Below are positions 40,229 to 40,442 of a DNA stretch of 40,442 nucleotides, piece after piece (the first letter of the stretch is position 1; each line of letters opens with the position of its first letter). A program made the position numbers and the translations under genes. Location of the stretch: contig JBDZVI010000020.1 in the NCBI GenBank assembly GCA_040255585.1, forward strand, positions 1 to 40,442, written 5' to 3'. Below the pieces are notes generated by a model that did no database searches, was not told the DNA's origin, and saw only the letters and a program-made list of their open reading frames with translations. The stretch comes from JAAYYF01 sp040255585. GTDB lineage: Bacteria > Deinococcota > Deinococci > Deinococcales > Trueperaceae.

Positions 40229-40442
40229 TCAGCGCCGGCTTATCAGCGTCACCCATTCCGGGTCGACTTGATACCCAAGCTTCTTGTTGAGGTGCTTCAT
40301 GGGAGCGTTCGCCCCGCCGCCGCCCGTGCTGACGTTGGTTACGCCGAGACTCTTAGCCACGGACAGCGACAGCACCTTGAGGGCCGAGGCGAGGCCGCGA
40401 CCGCGGTACTCGCGCCTGACGCCCGTGAGGCCCGATCCTATG
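40229..40442 (-). CDS. GNAT-family N-acetyltransferase (C-terminal part)
   Basis: The last 70 codons of a GNAT acetyltransferase whose start is beyond the window edge. REYRGRGLASALKVLSL is motif A, the acetyl-CoA pyrophosphate loop (RGRGLA), and NAPMKHLNKKLGYQ is motif B with the typical Asn and Tyr. The protein ends EWVTLISRR with stop at 40229. GLTGVRREYRGRGLA is the usual pattern of small-molecule or N-terminal acetyltransferases. The substrate cannot be inferred. Confidence 0.85.
   Translation of the reverse strand, partial: IGSGLTGVRREYRGRGLASALKVLSLSVAKSLGVTNVSTGGGGANAPMKHLNKKLGYQVDPEWVTLISRR

Overview
The window is uniformly GC-rich DNA in which most genes have Shine-Dalgarno sites but several start only 5-8 nt after a TANNNT-type -10 hexamer, as in leaderless transcripts. 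Four separate ABC solute-binding proteins all have A-x-A signal peptides followed by Gln. Together with protein family content this suggests Deinococcota, perhaps near Trueperaceae. That is an inference; there is no rRNA or other phylogenetic marker here.

Layout. 1-0.8 kb: a dispersed palindromic repeat (copy A) and the decayed remains of an AAA/DUF4143 ATPase. 0.8-5.6 kb: an aminoglycoside-phosphotransferase-fold kinase, then a glycine betaine/proline importer (proV with CBS domains, proW, proX). 5.7-12 kb: a bidirectional terminator, a DyP peroxidase and class III aminotransferase pair, a UPF0104-type membrane protein, and a leftward series of glycosyltransferase, Nudix hydrolase, DUF1801 protein and FCY1-like cytosine deaminase. 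12.2-17.2 kb: a four-gene BMP-type nucleoside importer transcribed divergently from the deaminase, which suggests nucleobase/nucleoside salvage.

17.2-24 kb is the accessory part. It holds repeat copy B, a truncated NYN-domain nuclease gene behind two perfect hairpins, an ABC exporter behind a 23-bp palindrome, an orphan Phd/YefM-type antitoxin, a leftward two-gene module (AAA ATPase plus an unrecognised protein with a WVEVH motif), and a divergent ATPase with a nested operator-like region between them. 24-28.5 kb: a TetR regulator with its palindromic operator and a heterodimeric ABC exporter with one consensus and one degenerate ATP site.

28.6-32.6 kb: a CUT1-type sugar importer with a HAD phosphatase. 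32.6-33.9 kb: a RES-Xre toxin-antitoxin pair with repeated operator-like sequences. 34-39 kb (leftward): NagB, a small unknown protein and a Fbp/Pot-type importer (ATPase, fused permease, binding protein). 39.3-40.4 kb: a lipoprotein, repeat copy C and the C-terminus of a GNAT acetyltransferase cut by the window end.

The best candidates for something undescribed are the AAA plus WVEVH module, the three-copy CAAC-N6-GTTG repeat found downstream of genes, and the hairpin-NYN locus. No rRNA, tRNA, CRISPR array, transposase or integrase was found.
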